Of a stretch of 41,733 bases of DNA, positions 9,470 through 18,175 are shown piece by piece (positions within the stretch are counted from its first letter, which is position 1; every line of letters begins with the position of its first letter). This DNA is from an uncultured Gammaproteobacteria bacterium (lineage in GTDB: Bacteria; Pseudomonadota; Gammaproteobacteria; Pseudomonadales; Azotimanducaceae). The translations under genes and the position numbers were made by a program. Where the stretch lies: positions 1-41,733 of the forward strand of contig CAJWYI010000007.1 in NCBI GenBank assembly GCA_913049815.1, read 5' to 3'. The notes beneath the pieces were generated by a model. The model made no database searches. It saw only the letters and a list, made by a program, of their open reading frames with translations, and was not told the origin of the DNA.

Positions 9470-9496
9470 TAATGTACCCGTTCAGGAAAAAGCGCC

Positions 9497-10498
9497 ATGA
9501 TACCGCTTCGAGAGCATGGTTGGCAGAGCCAGCCCTGGCAATGGCACTTGTCTCATGCCGTGCGTGATAGCGAAACATTGCTGACGGCACTTAGACTGCC
9601 ATCATCATCCGTAGACACCCCTTTCCCCGTACTCGTCCCATGGCCTTACCTTGCCGCCATGACCCCCGGGGATCCTGACGACCCTCTGTTGCGACAGGTC
9701 CTTCCTTTGCGCGACGAGCTCGATGTCGTCGGTGGGTACGTAACGGATCCTCTTGACGAGCAGACGAAGGCACCGATCAAGGGTGTGCTCCACAAGTATG
9801 AGGGCCGGGTTCTCGTCATCACCACGGCTGCCTGCGCTATTCACTGTCGGTATTGCTTCCGTCGACATTTCCCCTACGACACGTTCAGGATCAACAGAAG
9901 TGACTGGCAGGATATCGTCGGCTACATACGCTCAAAACCGGACATTCGAGAAGTCATTTTGAGTGGTGGTGACCCCCTGGTCGCGAACGACCAGCTACTC
10001 TCATGGATCGCACACCAATTGGCGTCAATTGATCATGTGGACACACTGCGGCTGCACACCCGGCTGCCGGTCGTGGTCCCACAAAGAGTCTGCCCGGAAC
10101 TGGTCGAGTGGATCAGCAAGACTTCATTAAAGGTGGTCGTGGTTATCCACGCCAACCATGCCAACGAGATGACCCAACAAGTCACTGATGCCGCACATCG
10201 GCTGACCAGGGCAGGAGCTACCTTGCTGAACCAATCTGTCCTGCTAAAGGACGTCAATGATGATGCCGATAATCTGAGTGATCTCTCACGACGATTGTTC
10301 CATGCCGGTGTCCTGCCATATTATCTGCATCTGCTCGACCCTGTGACTGGCACACACCACTTTGAAGTCCCCGCGGACGATGGACGAGATCTGTTGACTG
10401 AGATGAGCAGGCAACTCCCAGGGTACCTCGTGCCCAAACTGGTCCGTGAATTACCCGGCGCAGGCGCCAAGGAGTCCATTCCCCTGAATTCCAAATGA
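9497..10498 (+). CDS. epmB: L-lysine 2,3-aminomutase EpmB (EF-P modification)
   Basis: A radical SAM, PLP-dependent enzyme that converts L-lysine to (R)-beta-lysine, the donor that EpmA attaches to EF-P. The cluster motif CAIHCRYCFRR and downstream EVILSGGDPL are diagnostic. Its 333 aa is the short EpmB size rather than the longer fermentative KamA. A good ribosome site, AGGAAAA, precedes the ATG. No epmC (hydroxylase) is seen in the window, which is usual outside enterics. A 51-codon ORF follows about 60 bp downstream. Confidence 0.95.
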   Translation: MIPLREHGWQSQPWQWHLSHAVRDSETLLTALRLPSSSVDTPFPVLVPWPYLAAMTPGDPDDPLLRQVLPLRDELDVVGGYVTDPLDEQTKAPIKGVLHKYEGRVLVITTAACAIHCRYCFRRHFPYDTFRINRSDWQDIVGYIRSKPDIREVILSGGDPLVANDQLLSWIAHQLASIDHVDTLRLHTRLPVVVPQRVCPELVEWISKTSLKVVVVIHANHANEMTQQVTDAAHRLTRAGATLLNQSVLLKDVNDDADNLSDLSRRLFHAGVLPYYLHLLDPVTGTHHFEVPADDGRDLLTEMSRQLPGYLVPKLVRELPGAGAKESIPLNSK

Positions 10499-10559
10499 TC
10501 TAGATTATGGGAGCGGCCTAAAAGTGGCGTGCTAAACTGCGGACGGGGGAAACCGACAT

Positions 10560-10715
10560 ATGATCAAGAAAGACCCAGTCAGATTGCCGATTCTGGACAA
10601 ATCACTAACGGTCCTTCAGATGCTATGGATGTCTGGTGTCAACTTTATCTCGGGATTCTATGTCTCTCAGCTGCTCGAAGCGCTCGACTACGATTTCGCT
10701 GCTGAAGACATCTGA
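10560..10715 (+). CDS. Possible small protein (51 aa), unrecognised
   Basis: Below the cut-off of the ORF track. An ATG at 10560 is followed by 51 codons and TGA, ending at 10715. A G-rich stretch (GGGGGAAA) lies 8-15 nt upstream and could act as a ribosome site. The product is moderately hydrophobic in the middle (LTVLQMLWMSGVNFISGFYV) and acidic at the end (LDYDFAAEDI), with a basic start (MIKKDPVRL). I do not recognise the family. It fills most of the gap between epmB and the next membrane-protein gene, on the same strand as both. It could also be chance; the regular codon composition and start context are the only support. Confidence 0.45.
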   Translation: MIKKDPVRLPILDKSLTVLQMLWMSGVNFISGFYVSQLLEALDYDFAAEDI

Positions 10716-10782
10716 CTGATATTCTCGCCAACACGGCAGCAAGCGATACGTTGTCTCCGTGTGTCAGCCAAAGCACCCATTG

Positions 10783-11886
10783 ATGGCAATAGCGCAATCT
10801 CAAGCTCGCAACCGTTCCTGGCTCCTGATTCTTTGCCCGTTTATTCTCGTCGTTGTCGCAGGCAATCTGTTGCTCTGGTATCAGCTATCAAGCGCGGAGA
10901 CTGCCCGTACCGAACTCATGGGCGAAACAATTAGTGCACAACTCGCTCTTTCAATTCGTGAGCCGATGGTCCGTGGTGAACATCTGACCGTCGCCGTGAT
11001 GCTGAATGATCTCTTGACTGGCAGTAAGGACCTCGTGATCTATGCTGCGGTGTACAACAACAGCAACACGTTAATCACGCAGGCGGGTACACCGACCCCT
11101 AATCTGCCGCAATACAGCCAACGCATTTCATACCAGCATTCCGTTATCGGTCGACTTGAGATAGGGCTGGGTCATCAACCAGGAAACGCTGTTTTTGAAC
11201 CCTTGCTGACGTTGATCGCAACCCAGCTGATGATCGGCGCGATGATCATGTTAGTAGTGATAAAGCTAAGAGATACCAACATGTTCTGGTTGTACCCCGA
11301 TCTACCCCGACACCACGTGGCACCCTCCACCCCGCCCTTGGCATCCCCTGATGGGGTTGCCACAGCCTCTGATCCACCCTTTCTTCGCAAAGATGGCACG
11401 TTGATGGTCGTGCGGCCTATTCCCGTGAATTTGGATAGTGAAATCATCGAGCTTCTAGCCTCTGCGGTCTCCTCGTATCGCGGAGACCTCACGATGGCTG
11501 AGTCCGGTGACCTGGAACTACTCTTTCAAAGCGATCAGCACGAACAGGATGCGGTGTGCTGTGCAGCGCTATTGATGGAACTGGTTGCCGCAAGGCCCAG
11601 ACCCCACTCTGCAAACTTTGCACTTCACTACTGCAAGGATTGCCATGTCGCTGGCGGTCAGTTTACAGAGGCACGGAAATTCACCAATTATCTGACCGCC
11701 ATCGCACGGGGGGAAATTCTGATCAGTCACACATTGGCACCCCGTGTTCCTGATACGCTCGGCGTGCAACTCTCTTCCTTCTCTCACACAGCGTTGCCCA
11801 ACGGGCAAGCCATGATGATGGTTGGTTCGTCAAGCGCATTTCAAAATGCCATCCGTCAACGTCTTGTGTCGCTGACCGATCCTTGA
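10783..11886 (+). CDS. Two-TM protein with Smp/AhpA-like sensor region and degenerate cyclase-like domain
   Basis: An inner-membrane protein of 367 aa from the ATG at 10783 (a GTG at 10759 would add eight residues). TM1 is near the N terminus (SWLLILCPFILVVVAGNLLL). A periplasmic region of about 100 residues follows, resembling the Smp/AhpA family (SAETARTELMGETISAQLA). TM2 is LLTLIATQLMIGAMIMLVVI. The cytoplasmic part resembles a class III nucleotidyl cyclase in layout (SGDLELLFQ, then a GEILISHTLAPRV segment). However, the first metal-binding stretch reads VRPIPVN instead of an Asp-containing motif, so it is probably catalytically dead. The position beside parC recalls the Pseudomonas AhpA gene. 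Function is unknown; a sensory role is inferred. It is convergent with parC, 7 bp apart. Confidence 0.8.
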   Translation: MAIAQSQARNRSWLLILCPFILVVVAGNLLLWYQLSSAETARTELMGETISAQLALSIREPMVRGEHLTVAVMLNDLLTGSKDLVIYAAVYNNSNTLITQAGTPTPNLPQYSQRISYQHSVIGRLEIGLGHQPGNAVFEPLLTLIATQLMIGAMIMLVVIKLRDTNMFWLYPDLPRHHVAPSTPPLASPDGVATASDPPFLRKDGTLMVVRPIPVNLDSEIIELLASAVSSYRGDLTMAESGDLELLFQSDQHEQDAVCCAALLMELVAARPRPHSANFALHYCKDCHVAGGQFTEARKFTNYLTAIARGEILISHTLAPRVPDTLGVQLSSFSHTALPNGQAMMMVGSSSAFQNAIRQRLVSLTDP

Positions 11887-11893
11887 ACCGCTG

Positions 11894-14125
11894 TCAGACG
11901 ACACTCACGCCATCAACTTTTTGGAATCCACGCGGCAGCTTGAGCCCACGGCGGGCCCTTTCGCCGCGATAATGCTTCAGATCCGACGATTTCAGATTCA
12001 ACGTCCGCTTACCACTTAAAATGGCAATGGATTCATCCGGCGCCAGCACTACGACGTGCTGCATGATCTCAGATCGATCAACAACCCGCGCGGAGGGAAT
12101 ATTGATGATCTTGATACCTTTCCCTCGACCCAGTGTTGGCAGATCTGACAGCGGAAAGACCAACAGCCGACCTTCGCTGCTGAACGCAGCGACCAAAGCG
12201 TTTTCGATGTCAGTCACAGGGACCGGTGGTAATGAAAGCGCTCCCTTTGGCAAAGACAACAGGGTCTTGCCTGCTTTGTTTTTGGTCGCCATATCTCCCA
12301 GGGTGACAATAAATCCATAGCCAGCATCACTCGCAATCAATAGTTGCTGTGTAGACTCTCCGATCGCAACGCCAACAAACGAAGCGCCTTGAGGCGGATT
12401 TAATCGGCCGGTCAGTGGCTCACCTTGACCTCTGGCAGAGGGTAAACCGTGCGCGGGTTGTCGATAGGCGCGGCCAGTGGTGTCCAGGAATACCGCATCT
12501 TCGTTACTGCGACCACGGCCCGCCGACAAGAAACAATCGCCGCTCCGATAACTAAGCTCGGTCGGATCGATCTCGTGACCACGGGCAGAGCGAACCCAGC
12601 CCTTCTCCGACAACACCACGGTCACCGGTTCAGTCGAGATCAGATCTTTTTCACTGAATGCCCTTGCTTCCTCACGAAACACCAGAGGAGACCGACGTTC
12701 ATCGCCAAAGGTTTCGGCATCCGCAACAATTTCCTTCTTTATGAGCGTCTTCAGCCTGGCTTTGGAATTGATGGTCTTTTCGAGTTCACTGCGCTCGCCG
12801 TTAAGTTCCATCTGTTCTGCCGTGATCTTTTCTTCTTCGAGGCGCGCCAGTTGACGTAATCTGAGATCCAAAATTGCATTAGCCTGGATCTCACTCAGCT
12901 TAAACTTCTCCATTAGCTTTTCTTTGGGCGCATCTTCCGTACGGATAATGTGAATCACTTCGTCCAGATTCAGATACGCAATTAAAAGACCTTCGAGAAT
13001 ATGGTGCCGCTCATTGATCGCGTCCAATCTAAATTGTAGGCGCTTGAGGACCACATCGGTTCGAAAGGTCAGCCACTCTGACAGCATGTCTTTGAGCGAC
13101 TTGACCTCGGGCCGTCCGTTCAATCCGATGACGTTGAAATTGAGCCGGAAGCTTCGTTCAAGGTCCGTACTGGCAAAGAGATGGCTCATAAGGAGCTCGA
13201 CATCGACGCGATTCGACTTTGGCACAATCACCATACGTGTCGGATTTTCATGATCCGATTCATCCCGAAGATCCACGACCATTGGAAGTTTCTTCGCCTG
13301 CATCTGTGCTGCGATCTGCTCCAGAACACGGCTACCAGACACTTGATAAGGTAGAGCCGTGATCACGATCTCACCCTCCTCGATCTCATAGGTGGCGCGG
13401 GCTCGCACCATTCCGCGGCCCGCCTCGTACATGGTCAACAGATCGGATCGTTCTGAAATAATCTCAGCACCCGTCGGAAAGTCCGGCGCCTGAATGTGTT
13501 CCATCAGATCAGCGACGGTTGAACGAGGTTTGTCCAGTAAGCGTATACATGCGGTCGCAACTTCATTCAGATTATGGGGAGGAATGTCTGTTGCCATCCC
13601 CACCGCAATACCTGTACCGCCATTCAGTAACACGTTTGGCAAACGCGAAGACAACGTCACGGGTTCTTCAAGCGTACCGTCAAAATTCGGAGCCCAGTCC
13701 GTTGTTCCCTGACGAAGTTCCGACAGTAGGACTTGCGAGAACTTCGTAAGCTTTGCTTCTGTATACCGTTGAGCCGCATAGGACTTGGGATCATCAGGAG
13801 AGCCGAAGTTTCCCTGGCCATCCACCAGCGGGTAGCGATGGCTGAATGGCTGCGCCATTAGCACCATAGCGCCATAGCTCGCCTGCTCACCGTGAGGATG
13901 ATATTTGCCAATGACCTCACCCACTGTTCGCGCGGACTTCGCATGTTTGGCGCCATCATTCAGGCCCTGCGCCCACATTGCGTAGATGATGCGACGCTGC
14001 ACGGGTTTCAAACCATCGCCGATATGGGGCAATGCACGATCATTGATGACATACATTGCATAATTCAGAAACGCCTTCTCGGTGTAATCACCGAGTGACT
14101 GCGTTTCATGCTCAAACTCACTCAT
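11894..14125 (-). CDS. parC: DNA topoisomerase IV subunit A (ParC)
   Basis: ParC is the cleavage/rejoining subunit of topoisomerase IV, which decatenates sister chromosomes. The catalytic tyrosine is in [10 protein letters not shown] (residue 121 here, 120 in E. coli). The track starts at 14176, but the ATG at 14125 begins at the canonical [14 protein letters not shown], has GGAAAG about 8 nt upstream, and gives 743 aa (E. coli 752). The quinolone-resistance region reads [14 protein letters not shown]. The positions equal to E. coli Ser80 and Glu84 are Gln81 and Gly85, the two residues that anchor the drug's metal-water bridge. parE lies upstream, 70 bp away on the same strand. Confidence 0.97.
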   Translation of the reverse strand: MSEFEHETQSLGDYTEKAFLNYAMYVINDRALPHIGDGLKPVQRRIIYAMWAQGLNDGAKHAKSARTVGEVIGKYHPHGEQASYGAMVLMAQPFSHRYPLVDGQGNFGSPDDPKSYAAQRYTEAKLTKFSQVLLSELRQGTTDWAPNFDGTLEEPVTLSSRLPNVLLNGGTGIAVGMATDIPPHNLNEVATACIRLLDKPRSTVADLMEHIQAPDFPTGAEIISERSDLLTMYEAGRGMVRARATYEIEEGEIVITALPYQVSGSRVLEQIAAQMQAKKLPMVVDLRDESDHENPTRMVIVPKSNRVDVELLMSHLFASTDLERSFRLNFNVIGLNGRPEVKSLKDMLSEWLTFRTDVVLKRLQFRLDAINERHHILEGLLIAYLNLDEVIHIIRTEDAPKEKLMEKFKLSEIQANAILDLRLRQLARLEEEKITAEQMELNGERSELEKTINSKARLKTLIKKEIVADAETFGDERRSPLVFREEARAFSEKDLISTEPVTVVLSEKGWVRSARGHEIDPTELSYRSGDCFLSAGRGRSNEDAVFLDTTGRAYRQPAHGLPSARGQGEPLTGRLNPPQGASFVGVAIGESTQQLLIASDAGYGFIVTLGDMATKNKAGKTLLSLPKGALSLPPVPVTDIENALVAAFSSEGRLLVFPLSDLPTLGRGKGIKIINIPSARVVDRSEIMQHVVVLAPDESIAILSGKRTLNLKSSDLKHYRGERARRGLKLPRGFQKVDGVSVV

Positions 14126-14195
14126 AGCAATTCTTTCCAAAAGACGAGATAGAGCCAACCATCCAGATGTCTGCACACGCAGTGTGGCCTAGAAT

Positions 14196-16097
14196 CTAAA
14201 CCAGTTCTGCCTGATCGCCCTTCTTTTCCAGCCAGATCTTCCTGTCAGCAGCTCGCTTCTTCGACAACAACATGTCCAGGATTTTCAGCGCTTTCGGCTC
14301 AGACTCCATAGTCAGTTGCACCAGCCGCCGAGTGTCTGAGGCCATCGTCGATTCTCGTAACTGCGACGGATCCATCTCACCGAGACCCTTGAATCGACTG
14401 ACGACAACGCGACCTTTCTTACCTTCTGCTTCAATTCGCTTCAAGACACCCTGCCGTTCATCTTCATCGAGCGCATAGAACACGTCCTTTCCCACATCGA
14501 TCCGAAACAAAGGCGGCATTGCGACAAACACATGACCCGACTTGACCAGTGCCGAAAAATGCCGAACAAACAATCCAATCAGTAATGACGCAATGTGCAG
14601 CCCATCGGAATCCGCATCCGCGAGAATGCAAACTTTGCCGTAGCGCAATCCCTTAAGATTATCACTCCCAGGATCGACACCGACGGCCACAGCAATATCG
14701 TGGACCTCCTGGGAACTCAGGATCTGAGTAGACTCATCGTCCCAGGTGTTCAGGATCTTGCCTCGAAGAGGCAAGATCGCCTGGTTTTCGCGATCTCGAG
14801 CTTGCTTCGCAGACCCGCCGGCCGAATCTCCTTCTACAAGAAAAAGCTCACCTTCCATCGCGTCCGCGCATGTGCAGTCTGCGAGCTTCCCGGGCAGCGC
14901 AGGACCTGAAGTGATTTTTTTTCGTTCAACCTTTTTACCCGCGCGCAACCTTGTTTGAGCGGCTTCAATCGCCATCTCAGCAATGGCTTCACCATCCGCC
15001 ACATGCTCACTGAGCCACAGGCTGAATCGATCCTTCACAACACCCGATATGAAAGTGACCGCCTGCCTAGAGGTTAGCCTGACCTTTGTCTGGGATGAAA
15101 ACTGAGGGTCCAACAATTTGGCGGACAGCACATAGCTGCATCGATCCCAAACATCATCAGCACTGATCTTGACGCCACGCGGTAATAGATTATGGAATTC
15201 GCAGAATTCACGGAGCGCCTCCAGGAGGCCATTCCGCAAGCCATTCACATGTGTGCCACCTTGAACCGTGGGAATGAGATTGACATAGCTCTCTGTGATT
15301 AAATCGCCACCTTCGGGCAACCATTGGACCGCCCAGTCCGCCGCTTCTTCTATCGCCGCCAGTGATCCATCAAACGGCAACTCTGGTAGCACAATAAAGC
15401 CCTGCAATTCCGTGGAAAGGTAGTCGGTCAGTCCAGCCTCGTAGCACCACTCGTGTTTGTTTTCACCTTTCTTTGCTGTCTCATCAACAAACACCACCTT
15501 GAGACCCGGGCACAAGACAGCCTTGGCTCGCAGAAGATGCGTCAGTTCCCGGGTCGAGAATTTAGGGGAATCAAAGTAGGCAGGGTCAGGTTTGAACGTT
15601 ATCAACGTACCCGTCGAGCGCCTCCCTACTTTGTCTACGACCTTAAGCTTTTGGGTCTTCTTCCCGTTCTTAAACACCATGTGATGCAGATTGCCATCTC
15701 GTCTGATGAACACTTCAAACTCCGAGGACAACGCATTGACCACTGAGACTCCAACACCATGCAATCCACCTGAAAACTTGTAGTTTTCCGAATTGAATTT
15801 CGCACCCGAATGCAATTGCGTCAGGATCACCTCGACACCCGGAAGTTTTTCTCCCTTGTGGACGTCGACGGGCATACCACGCCCATCGTCACTGACGCTC
15901 ATCGCTCCGTCCTTTCTCAACGTGACCCTGATTTCCGTGGCGGCCCCTTCAAGGGCCTCATCAACACTGTTGTCGATCACTTCCTGCGCGAGATGATTCG
16001 GCCTTGAGGTATCCGTGTACATCCCCGGTCGTTTTCGTACAGGATCAAGTCCCTTCAATACCTCGATCGAATCGGCCTGGTAGAGCTTACTTGGCAT
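14196..16097 (-). CDS. parE: DNA topoisomerase IV subunit B (ParE)
   Basis: ParE is the ATPase subunit of topoisomerase IV. The GHKL ATP site (EVIDNSVDEALEG, SVSDDGRGMPV) is N-terminal. The TOPRIM domain carries LFLVEGDSAGGSAKQARDR and the acidic ILADADSDGLH. The protein is 633 aa against about 630 in E. coli. The ATG at 16097 begins at the normal MPSKLYQADSIEVLKGLDPVRKR. It is transcribed just before parC; the parE-parC adjacency supports assignment to topoisomerase IV rather than gyrase. The roughly 490 bases between the parE start and the DUF1249 start include only about 156 bp of gap, in which I see no gene. Confidence 0.97.
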   Translation of the reverse strand: MPSKLYQADSIEVLKGLDPVRKRPGMYTDTSRPNHLAQEVIDNSVDEALEGAATEIRVTLRKDGAMSVSDDGRGMPVDVHKGEKLPGVEVILTQLHSGAKFNSENYKFSGGLHGVGVSVVNALSSEFEVFIRRDGNLHHMVFKNGKKTQKLKVVDKVGRRSTGTLITFKPDPAYFDSPKFSTRELTHLLRAKAVLCPGLKVVFVDETAKKGENKHEWCYEAGLTDYLSTELQGFIVLPELPFDGSLAAIEEAADWAVQWLPEGGDLITESYVNLIPTVQGGTHVNGLRNGLLEALREFCEFHNLLPRGVKISADDVWDRCSYVLSAKLLDPQFSSQTKVRLTSRQAVTFISGVVKDRFSLWLSEHVADGEAIAEMAIEAAQTRLRAGKKVERKKITSGPALPGKLADCTCADAMEGELFLVEGDSAGGSAKQARDRENQAILPLRGKILNTWDDESTQILSSQEVHDIAVAVGVDPGSDNLKGLRYGKVCILADADSDGLHIASLLIGLFVRHFSALVKSGHVFVAMPPLFRIDVGKDVFYALDEDERQGVLKRIEAEGKKGRVVVSRFKGLGEMDPSQLRESTMASDTRRLVQLTMESEPKALKILDMLLSKKRAADRKIWLEKKGDQAELV

Positions 16098-16253
16098 GTT
16101 GGAACTCCAAGCGGATCAGCCACAATTGACAGTGCACGACGTCGGGAAAGGGGGCCACCATAAAATGGGGCACGGGTTTGCGGATGAACGTGTTTACAGA
16201 CCAATTCTGGCTCATATCAGGCAGCTGTTTGACTCCCGCTCACTCATCGCTCT

Positions 16254-16706
16254 TCATGAATCGAATTGCATCGACTCAACTGCCCGACCGTTCGCCAGAC
16301 AGAAGCTTAGCAACTCCCCGAGGAAGCGATTGATCTGAGACTTCTCGTCCGGCTGATACATCTGATCATTGGGGAGTTCATAACGATAACGAAAATGCCG
16401 TTGACGTTGAAAACTGATGACCTCCGCTGACGCGACATCGTGGTAGACACGCACCTCAAGTTCAGGCCAACGTACCCAGGAATGTTCATCACCATTGTTG
16501 ACCTGAACCGACAACATCGTGGTAAACGGACACCGTTCACGGATGTCGATACGAACCTCGTCACCGTCGTCTGTCACGCCTTCGATCGCAAAATGGCGGC
16601 TATCCTGTTCACGCATATCGGGAAACAGGCGCGACAACCGAACGTAATTGGCATCACATTCGGCCATGTCAGAAGCTAGATCCGGTATGTAGCGACGTCT
16701 TTTCAC
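16254..16706 (-). CDS. DUF1249 family protein (YqiB-like)
   Basis: A small cytoplasmic protein of unknown function related to E. coli YqiB. Shared segments are LEVRVYHDVASAEV, RYRYELPNDQMYQPDEKSQINRFLGE and a C-terminal FCLANG. The track runs to a TTG at 16796. The GTG at 16706 starts at the family N terminus (KRRRYIPDLASDMAECDANY) and gives 150 aa, near the 140 of YqiB. The 30 residues before it look unrelated, though the true start is not fixed by a clear ribosome site. Proximity to parE is conserved in E. coli and Pseudomonas. The cpdA and nudF genes that often accompany it are absent. Confidence 0.85.
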   Translation of the reverse strand: MKRRRYIPDLASDMAECDANYVRLSRLFPDMREQDSRHFAIEGVTDDGDEVRIDIRERCPFTTMLSVQVNNGDEHSWVRWPELEVRVYHDVASAEVISFQRQRHFRYRYELPNDQMYQPDEKSQINRFLGELLSFCLANGRAVESMQFDS

Positions 16707-16826
16707 CAAGTGTTTCAAGAGGGCCTTAGGAGCGCCTGTAGTTCCTCCGAAAGGGGGTAGCGTATTTCTGATTTCAGCGAAGCTAGCGTACCACAAAACG
16801 TGCGCATGAGATCATAAAACGAAAGC

Positions 16827-18107
16827 TCACTGCTCTGCTCGGACCTCCTCGAGTAACTCTACGGTTCTGTCGAGGGCGCCACGATTAGCATCCATAATTT
16901 GTTCCGCTCGAAGTATAACTTCATCGCGGCCGGAATTATCCGTTAGCATTCGGCGCGCAAATTCAGCGCATTGATTGGCATCTTTAACACCAAACATCGC
17001 TCCCGCTGACAACAACTGGTCCGCGATATCCTGAATATCCCACAGGTGGGGCCCCATCATAACCGGCACCTTGAGCAACAGCGCTTCAATTGGATTATGA
17101 CCGCCAACCCTTGCGAGACTGCCACCAACAAAAGCTACATTTGCGATGCCATAGCAAAACAACAGCTCTCCAATCGTATCGACGAGCAACACATCCGATG
17201 TCGTTATCTCCTGTGGGTGCTCTAATTCTGTTCTCCGAATACACGAAAAACCATGTTGAGCCGCCTCAGCGTGAACTGCATCGGCGCGCGCTGGATGGCG
17301 CGGCGCAAGTACGAGAAGAAGCGTAGGACAAGCTCTTCGTGCAGCAACGAAAGCCGTCAACAATGCAGTCTCTTCACCGTAATGGGTACTTGCGCCTAAC
17401 ATCACGGGCCGATCCTGCGAAAACCGTCGAAACAATCGAGTGCCCTCGCCCAGGTCTGGCGGTAATTCCACATCAAATTTAATACTGCCCGTAACATGCA
17501 CACATTCCTCTCGGGCACCAAGTGCAAGCATCCGTTCACGGTGGGCCGCAGACTGCACCGCGACCAAGGACAAAGCGCCCAGCATCGGCTTCACCAGTGC
17601 CTGAATACGGCGATATCGCAAATGTGATGCCTTTGATATCCGTCCATTAACCAATGCCACAGGAACCCCTCGACGTTCGGCGACATGGATCATATTGGGC
17701 CAAAGCTCTGTATCAATCAGGATCAGCAGGCTGGGCTGAACCCGATTAAAAAAGCGAGACAACGCATCCGGTAGATCGTAGGGGACGAAAGAATGCAGAC
17801 AGTGATCACCAAACAACGATCGCACGCGTTGCCGACCGGTTGCTGTTGTATTCGTCAACCAAACGCGATGGCCCTTGTCGGTTAGTCGACGCACAAGCGT
17901 TGCCGCCGCATTCGTTTCACCTGCCGATACAGCATGCACCCAGATGAGCGATCTGCTGTCACCTTGAAGTTCTGAATTCGAGACCCAACCGAAACGCTCT
18001 CGTATCCGGTAACGGTATAAGGGTTCTTTTCGTGACATCCAGAGGAGTCGCATCAGGATTAGCGGCATAAAAAAGTAAAAAAGTAACGTATAGAGAAGAC
18101 GGGACAT
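16827..18107 (-). CDS. waaA: 3-deoxy-D-manno-octulosonic acid (Kdo) transferase WaaA
   Basis: A membrane-anchored GT30 enzyme that adds Kdo to lipid IVA, the first step of LPS core assembly. An N-terminal hydrophobic anchor (LLYTLLFYFFMPLILMRLLW) is followed by the acceptor-binding half with IWVHAVSAGETNAA. That segment contains the family's catalytic Glu. The C-terminal donor half has FVGGSLARVGGHNPIEALLL. The track starts at 18209, overlapping the divergent gene. The ATG at 18107 gives 426 aa (E. coli 425), has GAGG just upstream and leaves a 68 bp divergent promoter region. The stop lies about 120 bp from the DUF1249 start. Confidence 0.96.
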   Translation of the reverse strand: MSRLLYTLLFYFFMPLILMRLLWMSRKEPLYRYRIRERFGWVSNSELQGDSRSLIWVHAVSAGETNAAATLVRRLTDKGHRVWLTNTTATGRQRVRSLFGDHCLHSFVPYDLPDALSRFFNRVQPSLLILIDTELWPNMIHVAERRGVPVALVNGRISKASHLRYRRIQALVKPMLGALSLVAVQSAAHRERMLALGAREECVHVTGSIKFDVELPPDLGEGTRLFRRFSQDRPVMLGASTHYGEETALLTAFVAARRACPTLLLVLAPRHPARADAVHAEAAQHGFSCIRRTELEHPQEITTSDVLLVDTIGELLFCYGIANVAFVGGSLARVGGHNPIEALLLKVPVMMGPHLWDIQDIADQLLSAGAMFGVKDANQCAEFARRMLTDNSGRDEVILRAEQIMDANRGALDRTVELLEEVRAEQ

Positions 18108-18175
18108 CTTCCTCAGCTTAACGTACCCGGTAGATCGGTACATCTGTTTCCAGGGGAACAGTCTATACTCCCGGT

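Noticed and set aside
14196-16097. parE/parC as gyrB/gyrA
   Set aside because: Length, the EVIDNSVDEALEG segment, the adjacency of the two subunits and the DUF1249 neighbour all fit topoisomerase IV. The ParC C-terminal region lacks the GyrA-box as far as I can read.
16096-16338. 80 aa plus-strand ORF between parE and DUF1249, and a minus-strand stretch starting MSQNWSVNTF
   Set aside because: Neither resembles YqiA, CpdA or any family I know, and no ribosome site is convincing. I left the gap without a gene.
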